NCBI GenBank assembly: GCA_944353735.1
Contig: CALVPU010000140.1
Location: 1-9,333, forward strand
Direction of reading: 5' to 3'
From: an uncultured Eubacteriales bacterium
GTDB taxonomy: Bacteria > Bacillota > Clostridia > Christensenellales > Aristaeellaceae
Length of the DNA: 9,333 nucleotides
The translations under genes were made by a program, and so were the position numbers. Position 1 is the first letter of the stretch, and the number at the start of each line of letters is the position of its first letter. Below, in pieces: positions 1-5,599 of this stretch. The notes beneath the pieces are model-generated. The model was not told where the DNA came from and made no database searches. It saw only the letters and a list, made by a program, of their open reading frames with translations.

Positions 1-1
1 G

Positions 2-316
2 GAGCTGGGCGAGCCGGACGCTTCCGGACGCCGCCGCCCGATCGTCAAGGAAGGCAGCGAGTTCACGCTGGACATTGACACGATGATCATGGCGCTGGGC
101 ACCAGCCCGAACCCGCTGATCCGCTCCACCACGCCGGGCCTCGACGCCGACAGGCACGGCTGCATCATCACCAAGGGCGAAGACGGCCTGACCAGCCGCG
201 AAGGCGTCTATGCCGGCGGCGACGCCGTCACCGGCGCGGCGACCGTCATCCTCGCGATGGGCGCGGGCAAGAACGCCGCCGCCGCCATCGACGAATACAT
301 CAAGGGCAAGAAGTGA
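2..316 (+). CDS. gltA: NADPH-dependent glutamate synthase small-subunit family protein, C-terminal fragment
   Basis: This is the last 104 residues of a protein whose start lies before the window; the reading frame is open from base 2 to a TGA at 314-316. The motif AGGDAVTGAATVILAMGAGK near the end, followed by an Ala-rich helix and a basic tail (EYIKGKK), is the conserved FAD-binding C-terminus of the GltD/GltA family of flavin-dependent pyridine-nucleotide oxidoreductases. The preceding DTMIMALGTSPNPLI segment also fits the family. In Clostridia the stand-alone small subunit is usually annotated as (homotetrameric) NADPH-dependent glutamate synthase; some paralogues act as the NfnB-type transhydrogenase subunit. 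The N-terminal iron-sulfur cysteines and most of the NADPH domain are outside the window, so these options cannot be separated here. A hairpin terminator follows 15 bases after the stop. Confidence 0.88.
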   Translation, partial: ELGEPDASGRRRPIVKEGSEFTLDIDTMIMALGTSPNPLIRSTTPGLDADRHGCIITKGEDGLTSREGVYAGGDAVTGAATVILAMGAGKNAAAAIDEYIKGKK

Positions 317-331
317 CCATCGCCCGCCAAG

Positions 332-359
332 GAGAGCCAGCCGTTTCCGGCTGGCTCTC
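332..359 (+). terminator. Hairpin terminator after the glutamate synthase gene
   Basis: This is a perfect 12-bp inverted repeat (GAGAGCCAGCCG at 332-343 with its complement at 348-359) around a TTTC loop. It starts 15 bases after the stop codon. The downstream tract GACATTTTC is only modestly T-rich, so it is a plausible but not ideal rho-independent terminator. There is no T-tract on the opposite side, which favours the plus direction. Confidence 0.7.
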
Positions 360-401
360 GACATTTTCTGGCACCTGTGCGCAGGCGCCGGGAAACGATT
401 T

Positions 402-431
402 GAGCGGCGCTCCCAAAGGGGAACGCCGCTC
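402..431 (-). terminator. Hairpin downstream of the Ldh2-family gene
   Basis: GAGCGGCG (402-409) pairs perfectly with CGCCGCTC (424-431). The stem continues, after one mismatch, with four inner pairs (411-414 with 419-422). It lies 29 bases beyond the stop of the minus-strand dehydrogenase. On that strand it is followed by AAATCGTTTCC, so the U-tract is weak. It probably terminates the dehydrogenase transcript, facing the separate hairpin that serves the convergent plus-strand gene. Confidence 0.5.
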
Positions 432-460
432 GACTTATGGAAATGCCGCTTGCGGGAAAA

Positions 461-1576
461 TTACTTCTCCCACGGGAAGACGTACTGCGTCAGGCCGAGC
501 TCATCGCGCACGGCGGTGATTTCCTTCTGGACGCTCTCGTTGATCGGCACGCCGTCCTTGCGCGCCAGACGGATCTCGTACTCCTTCTCGCCCGCGGTGT
601 AGATGCGCTCGGCGCCGGGCGCCTTCTTGGAGGCGCGCATGGAGCGCATGATGTCGCCGGTCTTCTTGCGGCAGATATCCTCGCCGAGGAAGTGGTTCGT
701 GTCGATGGCGATGAAGAAGTGACCGAGGTGGTACTTGCACTTCTGACCGTTCTCATCGACGCCGTTGAGCGCCTTGCCGTACTGACCGTCCTGCAGCACG
801 CAGGAGAGCAGCTCCACGAACAGCGCAAAGCCATAGCCCTTGTAGCCGCCCAGCGCTTCGCCGATGCCGCCCAGCGTGGTCAGCGCCGCCGTACCCTTGC
901 GGATGCGCTTGAGCGCCACGCCCGCATCGCCGGAAACCGGCTCGCCGTCGTCGCCGACGATCGTGCCCGGATGGACGTCCTCGCCGATGCGCTCGTAGTA
1001 CTCGATCTTGCCGTTCTGGGTGATCGAGGTCGCGGCATCAAAGTTGAAGTCGAACGGCTCGTCGCTCGGCACGCCCAGCGTGAAGGGGTTGGTGCCGAAC
1101 ATGCCCTCAACGCCCCAGGTCGGCGCGACGGACGGGCGCGCGTTGGTGCCGGTCATGCCGATGCAGCCCTGCTTGGTGGCCATGGAGGTGTAGTAGCCCG
1201 CGATGCCGTAATGGCAGGAATTGCGGACGACGACCATGCCCATGCCATACTCCTTCGCCTTGTCGATCGCCATCTGCATGGACTTGTAGCCGATGACCTG
1301 ACCCATGCCGTCGTGACCGTCGACCACCGCGGTGGTGGGGGTCTCCTTCACGATTTCGAAGTTCGTGACGGGGCTCTGGATGCCGGCCTTGATGCGGTCG
1401 AGATAGATGGGCTTAAAGCGGTTGACGCCGTGAGACTCGATGCCGCGCTTGTCGCTCTCGAGCAGCACGTCGGCGCAGATCTCGGCGTCCGCACGCGGGA
1501 TGCCGTAGCCGACGAACGCGTCCACCACGAAGTTGGTAATGGTCTTCCAATCCACAATCGACTTGTTGACTGCCAT
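461..1576 (-). CDS. Ldh2-family malate/L-lactate-type dehydrogenase
   Basis: The predicted protein has 371 residues and belongs to the NAD(P)H-dependent Ldh2/MDG family (malate, L-lactate, ureidoglycolate, sulfolactate dehydrogenases). This family reversibly oxidises a 2-hydroxy acid to the 2-oxo acid and is unrelated to the classical Rossmann-fold LDH/MDH. Family landmarks are RGIESHGVNRF (residues 44-54), the SCHYG motif with His122 (120-124), GTNPFTLGVP (161-170), DAATS (180-184) and GYKGYG (244-249). The C-terminal HFFIAID region is also typical. The ATG at 1574-1576 was chosen because AAGGAGGAG lies at the right distance upstream; the frame stays open to about 1768, but the promoter lies inside that extension. 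The protein is soluble and cytoplasmic, with no signal peptide. It appears to be a single-gene unit with its own promoter and leader. The substrate cannot be read from the sequence; no allantoin or sulfolactate genes are nearby. Confidence 0.9.
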   Translation of the reverse strand: MAVNKSIVDWKTITNFVVDAFVGYGIPRADAEICADVLLESDKRGIESHGVNRFKPIYLDRIKAGIQSPVTNFEIVKETPTTAVVDGHDGMGQVIGYKSMQMAIDKAKEYGMGMVVVRNSCHYGIAGYYTSMATKQGCIGMTGTNARPSVAPTWGVEGMFGTNPFTLGVPSDEPFDFNFDAATSITQNGKIEYYERIGEDVHPGTIVGDDGEPVSGDAGVALKRIRKGTAALTTLGGIGEALGGYKGYGFALFVELLSCVLQDGQYGKALNGVDENGQKCKYHLGHFFIAIDTNHFLGEDICRKKTGDIMRSMRASKKAPGAERIYTAGEKEYEIRLARKDGVPINESVQKEITAVRDELGLTQYVFPWEK

Positions 1577-1603
1577 GGAAACTCCTCCTTTGATTCTTGG
1601 CAC

Positions 1604-1664
1604 AAAAAGAGAGAAGCACAGCGCGCGCAGAAGCCCAAGCTCCAGCGTAACGGCCGCCTCTCTC
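1604..1664 (-). promoter_or_regulatory. Terminator-like hairpin in the leader of the Ldh2-family gene (possible attenuator)
   Basis: In the minus-strand leader RNA, GAGAGAGGC (1664 to 1656) can pair with GCUUCUCUC (1617 to 1609) as nine pairs including one G-U. Five U residues follow directly (1608 to 1604). The hairpin lies between the predicted promoter (1687-1715) and the ribosome binding site (1581-1590), so it would reduce read-through into the dehydrogenase unless relieved. The loop is long (38 bases) and contains its own GC-rich segment. I see no T-box motif or known riboswitch core. The attenuator role is an inference. Confidence 0.4.
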
Positions 1665-1686
1665 ATCTCTGCTGCCTGATGGAAAT

Positions 1687-1715
1687 AGTATAGCACACTT
1701 CCCGGAATATTACAA
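1687..1715 (-). promoter_or_regulatory. Sigma-A type promoter for the Ldh2-family gene
   Basis: On the minus strand, TTGTAA (1715 to 1710) is followed by a 17-base spacer and TATACT (1692 to 1687). Transcription would start near 1680, giving a leader of about 100 bases. The surroundings are AT-rich compared with the flanking coding DNA. A TTGACA also occurs at 1727-1732 but is about 30 bases from the -10 element, too far to pair with it. Confidence 0.7.
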
Positions 1716-1777
1716 GGGGAAATGTCAAAGTTTCCATAAAATCGGAGTTTCTCCGCCGCAATCCGCACCGCGATGAC

Positions 1778-1809
1778 AAAAAAACAACCCGGGTCCTTCT
1801 CGACCCGGG
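1778..1809 (-). terminator. Strong rho-independent terminator after the 58-residue gene
   Basis: On the minus strand CCCGGGTC and GACCCGGG form a perfect 8-bp GC-rich stem (1802-1809 with 1788-1795) with a six-base loop. The tail TTGTTTTTTT follows at 1787 to 1778. It begins 22 bases after the stop of the small reading frame at 1832-2008, and it is the most canonical terminator in the window. There is no T-tract for the plus strand. Confidence 0.9.
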
Positions 1810-1831
1810 GAACTGCGCAGCGCCCGAACGC

Positions 1832-2008
1832 TTACCGCGCTTCCCTTTGTGCAAAAGCGCGGACGCGCTTGGTCGCGCTCGCGGACGTCGCCCGCTTGTC
1901 GCTGGTGAGCATATTGGTAAACCAATCTCTCAGCTCGGGCGTACCGACATCCTCGGAAAGCCGCCGGGGCAGGTTCTGCGTGTTCATGGTCACGAGCATC
2001 TGGAACAT
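1832..2008 (-). CDS. Small protein of unknown function (58 residues)
   Basis: I do not recognise this protein. The frame begins MFQMLVTMNTQNLPRRLSED and ends in a basic, Ser/Thr/Ala-rich tail (TSASATKRVRAFAQ, residues 41-54); the middle contains LRDWF (26-30). It has no signal peptide, membrane helix, or Cys/His cluster, so a small cytoplasmic, possibly nucleic-acid- or protein-binding, product is likely. The evidence that it is real is its transcription and translation signals: GAGGAGG seven bases before the ATG, a near-consensus promoter about 50 bases upstream, and a strong terminator 22 bases downstream. Longer in-frame starts, for example at 2086, would overlap the promoter and are rejected. 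The transcript would be only about 275 bases, so a regulatory RNA that also carries a short frame is the main alternative. Confidence 0.7.
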   Translation of the reverse strand: MFQMLVTMNTQNLPRRLSEDVGTPELRDWFTNMLTSDKRATSASATKRVRAFAQREAR

Positions 2009-2057
2009 GTTTCGTCCTCCTCTGCCTTGTATTTGGGTTCCCCTCGGAACCACGGAC

Positions 2058-2086
2058 ATCATACACGCCCGCCATCCGCCCGTCAA
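2058..2086 (-). promoter_or_regulatory. Sigma-A type promoter for the 58-residue gene
   Basis: On the minus strand, TTGACG (2086 to 2081) is followed by a spacer of exactly 17 bases and TATGAT (2063 to 2058). Both hexamers match the sigma-A consensus at five of six positions. The predicted start near 2051 gives a 5' leader of roughly 43 bases before the ATG at 2008. Confidence 0.8.
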
Positions 2087-2150
2087 GCAATTTTGGCGAT
2101 AATCCAGAAACTTTACAGTTCGTTTTCAGTCCGTTTGCCGTTTCGTCACG

Positions 2151-2207
2151 CCTTGCGCAAAGAATCCCTCCGGCGCGGCGCGCCGGAGGGAGAAGCCAGC
2201 CGCAAGG
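2151..2207 (-). terminator. Terminator hairpin after hppA
   Basis: The core is a perfect 11-bp stem (CCCTCCGGCGC at 2166-2176 with its complement at 2180-2190) around a three-base loop. On the minus strand it is followed by ATTCTTTG, a moderate U-tract. An outer 7-bp pairing (CCTTGCG 2151-2157 with CGCAAGG 2201-2207) could form a larger cruciform-like structure that would compete with the U-tract. The structure starts immediately after the hppA stop codon at 2209-2211. Confidence 0.75.
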
Positions 2208-2208
2208 A

Positions 2209-4320
2209 TCAGTGGAACAGCGACGACGCCGCGAAGATCGCGGACATCAGCGACGCCACCAGCGACACGACCGTGATCTGCGTGTTGATCGACGGGCCCG
2301 CGGTATCCTTGAACGGATCGCCGACGGTATCGCCCACGACCGCCGCCTTGTGCGCCTCAGAGCCCTTGCCGCCCTCGTTGCCCGCTTCGACGTACTTCTT
2401 GGAGTTGTCCCACAGACCGCCGGCGTTGGACATGAACAGCGACAGCAGCAGGCCGCTGACGATGTTGCCCATGAGGAAGCCGCCGATGGCGAGCGGACCG
2501 CCGATGAAGCCGACCAGCAGCGTGGCGACGATCGCCATCAGGCCCGCGGGAATGAGCTCCCTGAGCGCGCCGGAGGTGGCGATGTTGATGCAGCGGTCGT
2601 ACTCGGGCTTGACGCCGGGCTTGCCCTCGCGCAGGCCGCGGATCTCGCGGAACTGGCGATGGATCTCGGCGACCATGCGCTGGGCGTTCTTGTCGACGCC
2701 GAGGATCAGCATCGCCGAGAACACGGCGGGAATCGCCGCGCCGATCAGCAGGCCGAAGAACACGACGGGGTTCATGATGTCGAAGCCGGTGATCAGCTCG
2801 CGCCCGAGCGCCTGCAGCGCCACGTTCGCTTCGGACATGTAGGCGCCGAGCAGGGAGATGACGGTCAGACCGGCGGCGCCGATGGCGAAGCCCTTGGTGA
2901 CCGCCTTGACGGTGTTGCCGGCGCTGTCGAGCTCGTCGGCGATGCGGATGGTGTCCTCGCCGAGGCCGCCCATCTCCGCCAGACCGCGGGCGTTGTCGAC
3001 GATCGGACCGTAGGCGTCGTTGGAAATGATCATGCCGACGATGGAGAGCATGCCGACAGCCGCCATGGCGATGCCAAACAGCGCGTACTGCGTGCCGAGC
3101 GGCTCGCAGATCTTGTACGCGGCGAGCGCGGACACGGCGATGCCGATCATGGCGGGCAGCGCGGAGATGAAGCCGTAGGAGACGCCGGAGAGCACCGTAA
3201 ACGCCGAACCGGAGCGCGATGCGTGCGCGACGCGCTGCACGATGGGCTTGGTGTCGTCGGTGAAGTAGTCCGTGGTCAGGCCGATGATCACGCCGACCAC
3301 GAGGCCGACCGTAGAGGCGCCCCAGATGCGCCAGGAGAAGCCCTCAAACAGCAGCGTCGCCAGCGCGGTGAGCACCACGAACACGCCGGAGGTGACGTAA
3401 GTCGAGGAGTTGAGCGCCTTCGTCGGCGTGCCGCCCTTGCCAATGCGGGCGGTGGCAATGCCGATGATCGAGGCGATCAGGCCGAGCGCGGCGTACATGA
3501 ACACCATCGCCACGTTCGCCAGCTGCGCCGTCGCCGTGCCCGTCGCCGCTTCCAGCGAGGTCGCCAGCACCAGCGCGGAGGTCATGGCGGCAACGTTCGA
3601 GTCGAACAGGTCGGCGCCCATGCCCGCGACGTCGCCGACGTTGTCGCCGACGTTGTCCGCGATGACAGCGGGGTTGCGCGGGTCGTCCTCGGGAATGCCG
3701 AGCTCGACCTTGCCGGTCAGGTCGGCGCTGACGTCGGCGGTCTTGGTGAAGATGCCGCCGCCCGCCTTGGCAAACAGCGCCAGCGAGCTCGCGCCGAACG
3801 AGAAGCCCAGCGAGATCGTCGTGTCGCCGAAGAGCAGCAGCACGCCCGCCACGCCGAACAGGCTGATGCCGACGACCGCGAGGCCCATCACGGCGCCGCC
3901 GCGGAAGCCGATCAGGAACGCCGGCTCAATGCCCTTCTGCGCCGCTTCCGCCGAGCGCCCGTTGGACGACGTGGCGACGATGATGCCCATCTTGCCCGCG
4001 ATGGCGGACAGCACCGTGCCCGCGATGTAGGCGACGACCATGGACAGGTTCTTGGTCGCCTCGAACTCCGCGCTCCAGATCGGGTTGGGCAGGAAGATAA
4101 ACAGCAGCACCGCCGCCACCGCCGCAAAGATGGCGAGGATGCGGTATTCTTTGCGCATGAACGTGTTCGCGCCCGCCTTGATCAGCGCCGACACCTCGCG
4201 AATGGTGCGGTTTTCCACCGGTTGGCGCTTGACCCACAGGTGCAGATAGACTGCGAACGCGAGGGCGAGCACGACCGAGAAGAACGCGACGCAGTAGATG
4301 AGTGGCATACTGGCATCCAT
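2209..4320 (-). CDS. hppA: Membrane-bound proton-pumping pyrophosphatase, K+-independent type
   Basis: The protein (703 residues) hydrolyses pyrophosphate on the cytoplasmic side and uses the energy to move cations across the membrane. Length and repeated hydrophobic helices fit the usual ~16-helix family. Active-site motifs are present: ADVSADLTGKVELGIPEDD and the DDPRNPAVIADNVGDNVGD stretch (about residues 194-230), TDYFTDD (about 350-356), DNARGLAEMGG (about 442-452) and GDTVGDPFKDTAGPSIN (about 663-679). The segment GNTVKAVTKG has Lys at about 472 and Thr at about 475. In this family Lys at that site replaces the bound K+ and marks the K+-independent, H+-pumping class; K+-dependent and Na+-pumping members have Ala there. 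The ATG at 4318-4320 was chosen because GGGAGGT lies upstream with about nine bases of spacing; an ATG 12 bases further in has no better signal. It is a single-gene unit with its own promoter and terminator. Confidence 0.96.
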   Translation of the reverse strand: MDASMPLIYCVAFFSVVLALAFAVYLHLWVKRQPVENRTIREVSALIKAGANTFMRKEYRILAIFAAVAAVLLFIFLPNPIWSAEFEATKNLSMVVAYIAGTVLSAIAGKMGIIVATSSNGRSAEAAQKGIEPAFLIGFRGGAVMGLAVVGISLFGVAGVLLLFGDTTISLGFSFGASSLALFAKAGGGIFTKTADVSADLTGKVELGIPEDDPRNPAVIADNVGDNVGDVAGMGADLFDSNVAAMTSALVLATSLEAATGTATAQLANVAMVFMYAALGLIASIIGIATARIGKGGTPTKALNSSTYVTSGVFVVLTALATLLFEGFSWRIWGASTVGLVVGVIIGLTTDYFTDDTKPIVQRVAHASRSGSAFTVLSGVSYGFISALPAMIGIAVSALAAYKICEPLGTQYALFGIAMAAVGMLSIVGMIISNDAYGPIVDNARGLAEMGGLGEDTIRIADELDSAGNTVKAVTKGFAIGAAGLTVISLLGAYMSEANVALQALGRELITGFDIMNPVVFFGLLIGAAIPAVFSAMLILGVDKNAQRMVAEIHRQFREIRGLREGKPGVKPEYDRCINIATSGALRELIPAGLMAIVATLLVGFIGGPLAIGGFLMGNIVSGLLLSLFMSNAGGLWDNSKKYVEAGNEGGKGSEAHKAAVVGDTVGDPFKDTAGPSINTQITVVSLVASLMSAIFAASSLFH

Positions 4321-4356
4321 TTTTTCATACCTCCCAAACTTCCCCATTTTAGAATC

Positions 4357-4385
4357 ATTTTATCAGCTGTCACGAAATTTGTCAA
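4357..4385 (-). promoter_or_regulatory. Near-consensus promoter for hppA
   Basis: On the minus strand, a perfect TTGACA (4385 to 4380) is followed by a 17-base spacer and TAAAAT (4362 to 4357). The start site would be near 4350, about 30 bases before the hppA ATG. This is the strongest promoter I can see in the window and suggests high constitutive expression, though activity cannot be measured from sequence. Confidence 0.85.
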
Positions 4386-4511
4386 TGCTTTCCAGCGCTT
4401 TTCCCATCTTTTTTATGGAAATTCCGCGCAAAAAATGAACACAGCGCCAGCAAAGCGGCGCAAACCGCATTCCTTTTTAGAAAATTTACAAAATTGTCCG
4501 CGCGGCGGGCG

Positions 4512-4540
4512 TTTCATTTCCGGGGATTGTATAGTATAAT
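4512..4540 (+). promoter_or_regulatory. Promoter for the yqhQ-ltaS-like pair
   Basis: A perfect TATAAT (4535-4540) sits in the AT-rich stretch TTGTATAGTATAATATCG, about 67 bases before the ATG of the DUF1385 gene. The hexamer 17 bases upstream (TTTCAT, 4512-4517) is a poor -35 match, so the promoter may rely on an activator or on the nearby AT-rich tract (4471-4500). It diverges from the hppA promoter across the 286-base shared upstream region. Confidence 0.6.
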
Positions 4541-4606
4541 ATCGTCGGAAAGTTATTTCCGAATGACAACGACCGTTTGCAACATAACGATGGAAAGGAC
4601 CCTGCA

Positions 4607-5539
4607 ATGTCTGTCAAGAGAACCAGTATCGGCGGTCAGGCCCTGCTCGAAGGCATCATGATGCGCGGACCGAAGGTTTCCGCCATGGCCGTGCGCGATC
4701 CCGAGGGCAAGATCGTCCTCGAGGAGCATCCTACCCGCGGCACAAACCGCGCCAAGTTCTTCAAGCTGCCCATCATCCGCGGCATCTTCAACATGATCGA
4801 CTCGCTGACCGCCGGCTACAAGTACCTGATGCGCTCGGCGGAGATCTGCGGCGCGGACGCCGAGGAGGAAAAGCGCAAGCGCGAAAATCCCAAGTGGTAT
4901 GACGCGCCCATCGTCGACAAGCTGCTGATGCCGGTGGCGACGATTCTGGCGGTGGTGCTGGCGGTGGCGCTGTTTTTCTGGCTGCCGATGCAGCTGTACA
5001 CGTGGCTGGAAGCGGCGCTGCCCGGCATCGCCGGTCACTACTTTCTGCGGGCCGTGTTCGAGGGCGTGCTGCGCATCCTCATCTTCGTCGGCTACGTCTG
5101 GGCAACCTCGCTGATGAAGGACATCCACCGCACCTATCAGTACCACGGCGCCGAGCACAAGACGATCTTCTGCTACGAGGCGGGGCTGCCGCTGACGGTG
5201 GAGAACGTGCGCGTGCAGCGGCGCTTCCACCCGCGCTGCGGCACGTCGTTTCTGATTCTGGTGCTGCTGGTGAGCATCGTGGTGTCGATGTTCGTGCGCA
5301 TCGACAACGTGCCGCTGCGCATGCTGGTGAAGCTGCTGCTGCTGCCGCTGATCGTCGGCATCGGCTACGAGCTGATCAAGCTCGCCGGTCGCAGGGACAA
5401 CTGGCTGACGCGGATCATCTCCGCGCCGGGCATCGCGCTGCAGCACCTGACGGTATTCGAGCCGGACGACGGCATGATCGAGTGCGCCATCGCCGCGATG
5501 GAGAAGGTCATTCCCGAAGACGGCAGCGACACGTGGTGA
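4607..5539 (+). CDS. yqhQ: DUF1385 family membrane protein, YqhQ-like
   Basis: The protein has 310 residues, the usual family length. Recognisable family motifs are GGQALLEGIMMRGP (residues 9-22), YQYHGAEHKTIFCYE (177-191), RRFHPRCGTSF (205-215) and the C-terminal LTVFEPDDGMIECAI (281-295). The conserved His, Glu and Cys residues have led to the family being described as a predicted metal-dependent enzyme; its reaction is not established. Hydrophobic stretches at about 105-127, 145-170, 212-231 and 238-258 suggest an integral membrane protein. The ATG at 4607 is preceded by AAAGGA; an in-frame TTG at 4577 lacks a matching site. In many Firmicutes this gene lies beside prmC/prfA/rpmE or efp. 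Here it is followed after 60 bases by an LtaS-like gene with no terminator between, which suggests co-transcription and an envelope-related role (inference). Confidence 0.9.
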   Translation: MSVKRTSIGGQALLEGIMMRGPKVSAMAVRDPEGKIVLEEHPTRGTNRAKFFKLPIIRGIFNMIDSLTAGYKYLMRSAEICGADAEEEKRKRENPKWYDAPIVDKLLMPVATILAVVLAVALFFWLPMQLYTWLEAALPGIAGHYFLRAVFEGVLRILIFVGYVWATSLMKDIHRTYQYHGAEHKTIFCYEAGLPLTVENVRVQRRFHPRCGTSFLILVLLVSIVVSMFVRIDNVPLRMLVKLLLLPLIVGIGYELIKLAGRRDNWLTRIISAPGIALQHLTVFEPDDGMIECAIAAMEKVIPEDGSDTW

Positions 5540-5558
5540 TCCGCCCACGGGCACAGAT

Positions 5559-5577
5559 TCCGCGCACAGCGCGCGGA
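5559..5577 (+). other. Small hairpin between the DUF1385 gene and the LtaS-like gene
   Basis: TCCGCGC (5559-5565) and GCGCGGA (5571-5577) form a 7-bp stem with a five-base loop, just upstream of the ribosome binding site of the next gene. No U-tract follows, so it is unlikely to terminate transcription. It might modulate translation of the downstream gene or stabilise a processed mRNA end. Confidence 0.35.
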
Positions 5578-5599
5578 TGAAAATGTGAGGCTGAAAAAT

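Noticed and set aside
1577..1680. Known riboswitch or T-box in the leader of the dehydrogenase gene
   Set aside because: The leader is only about 100 bases, with no T-box sequence or recognisable riboswitch core; only a terminator-like hairpin is supported.
437..1693. 418-codon plus-strand open frame opposite the dehydrogenase
   Set aside because: It is an antisense shadow with biased composition and no family signature; the minus-strand gene has the family motifs and a good ribosome binding site.
1577..1768. N-terminal extension of the Ldh2-family protein to about 1768
   Set aside because: The extension contains the predicted -10 and -35 elements, and the family N-terminus and ribosome binding site point to the ATG at 1576.
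2212..4539. 775-codon plus-strand open frame opposite hppA
   Set aside because: It mirrors hppA almost end to end and gives a low-complexity Arg/His/Asp/Ala-rich protein. hppA has conserved catalytic motifs, a ribosome binding site, a promoter and a terminator.
4413..4607. 64-codon minus-strand open frame in the hppA/yqhQ intergenic region
   Set aside because: It has no ribosome binding site or family similarity, and it covers the plus-strand TATAAT promoter region.
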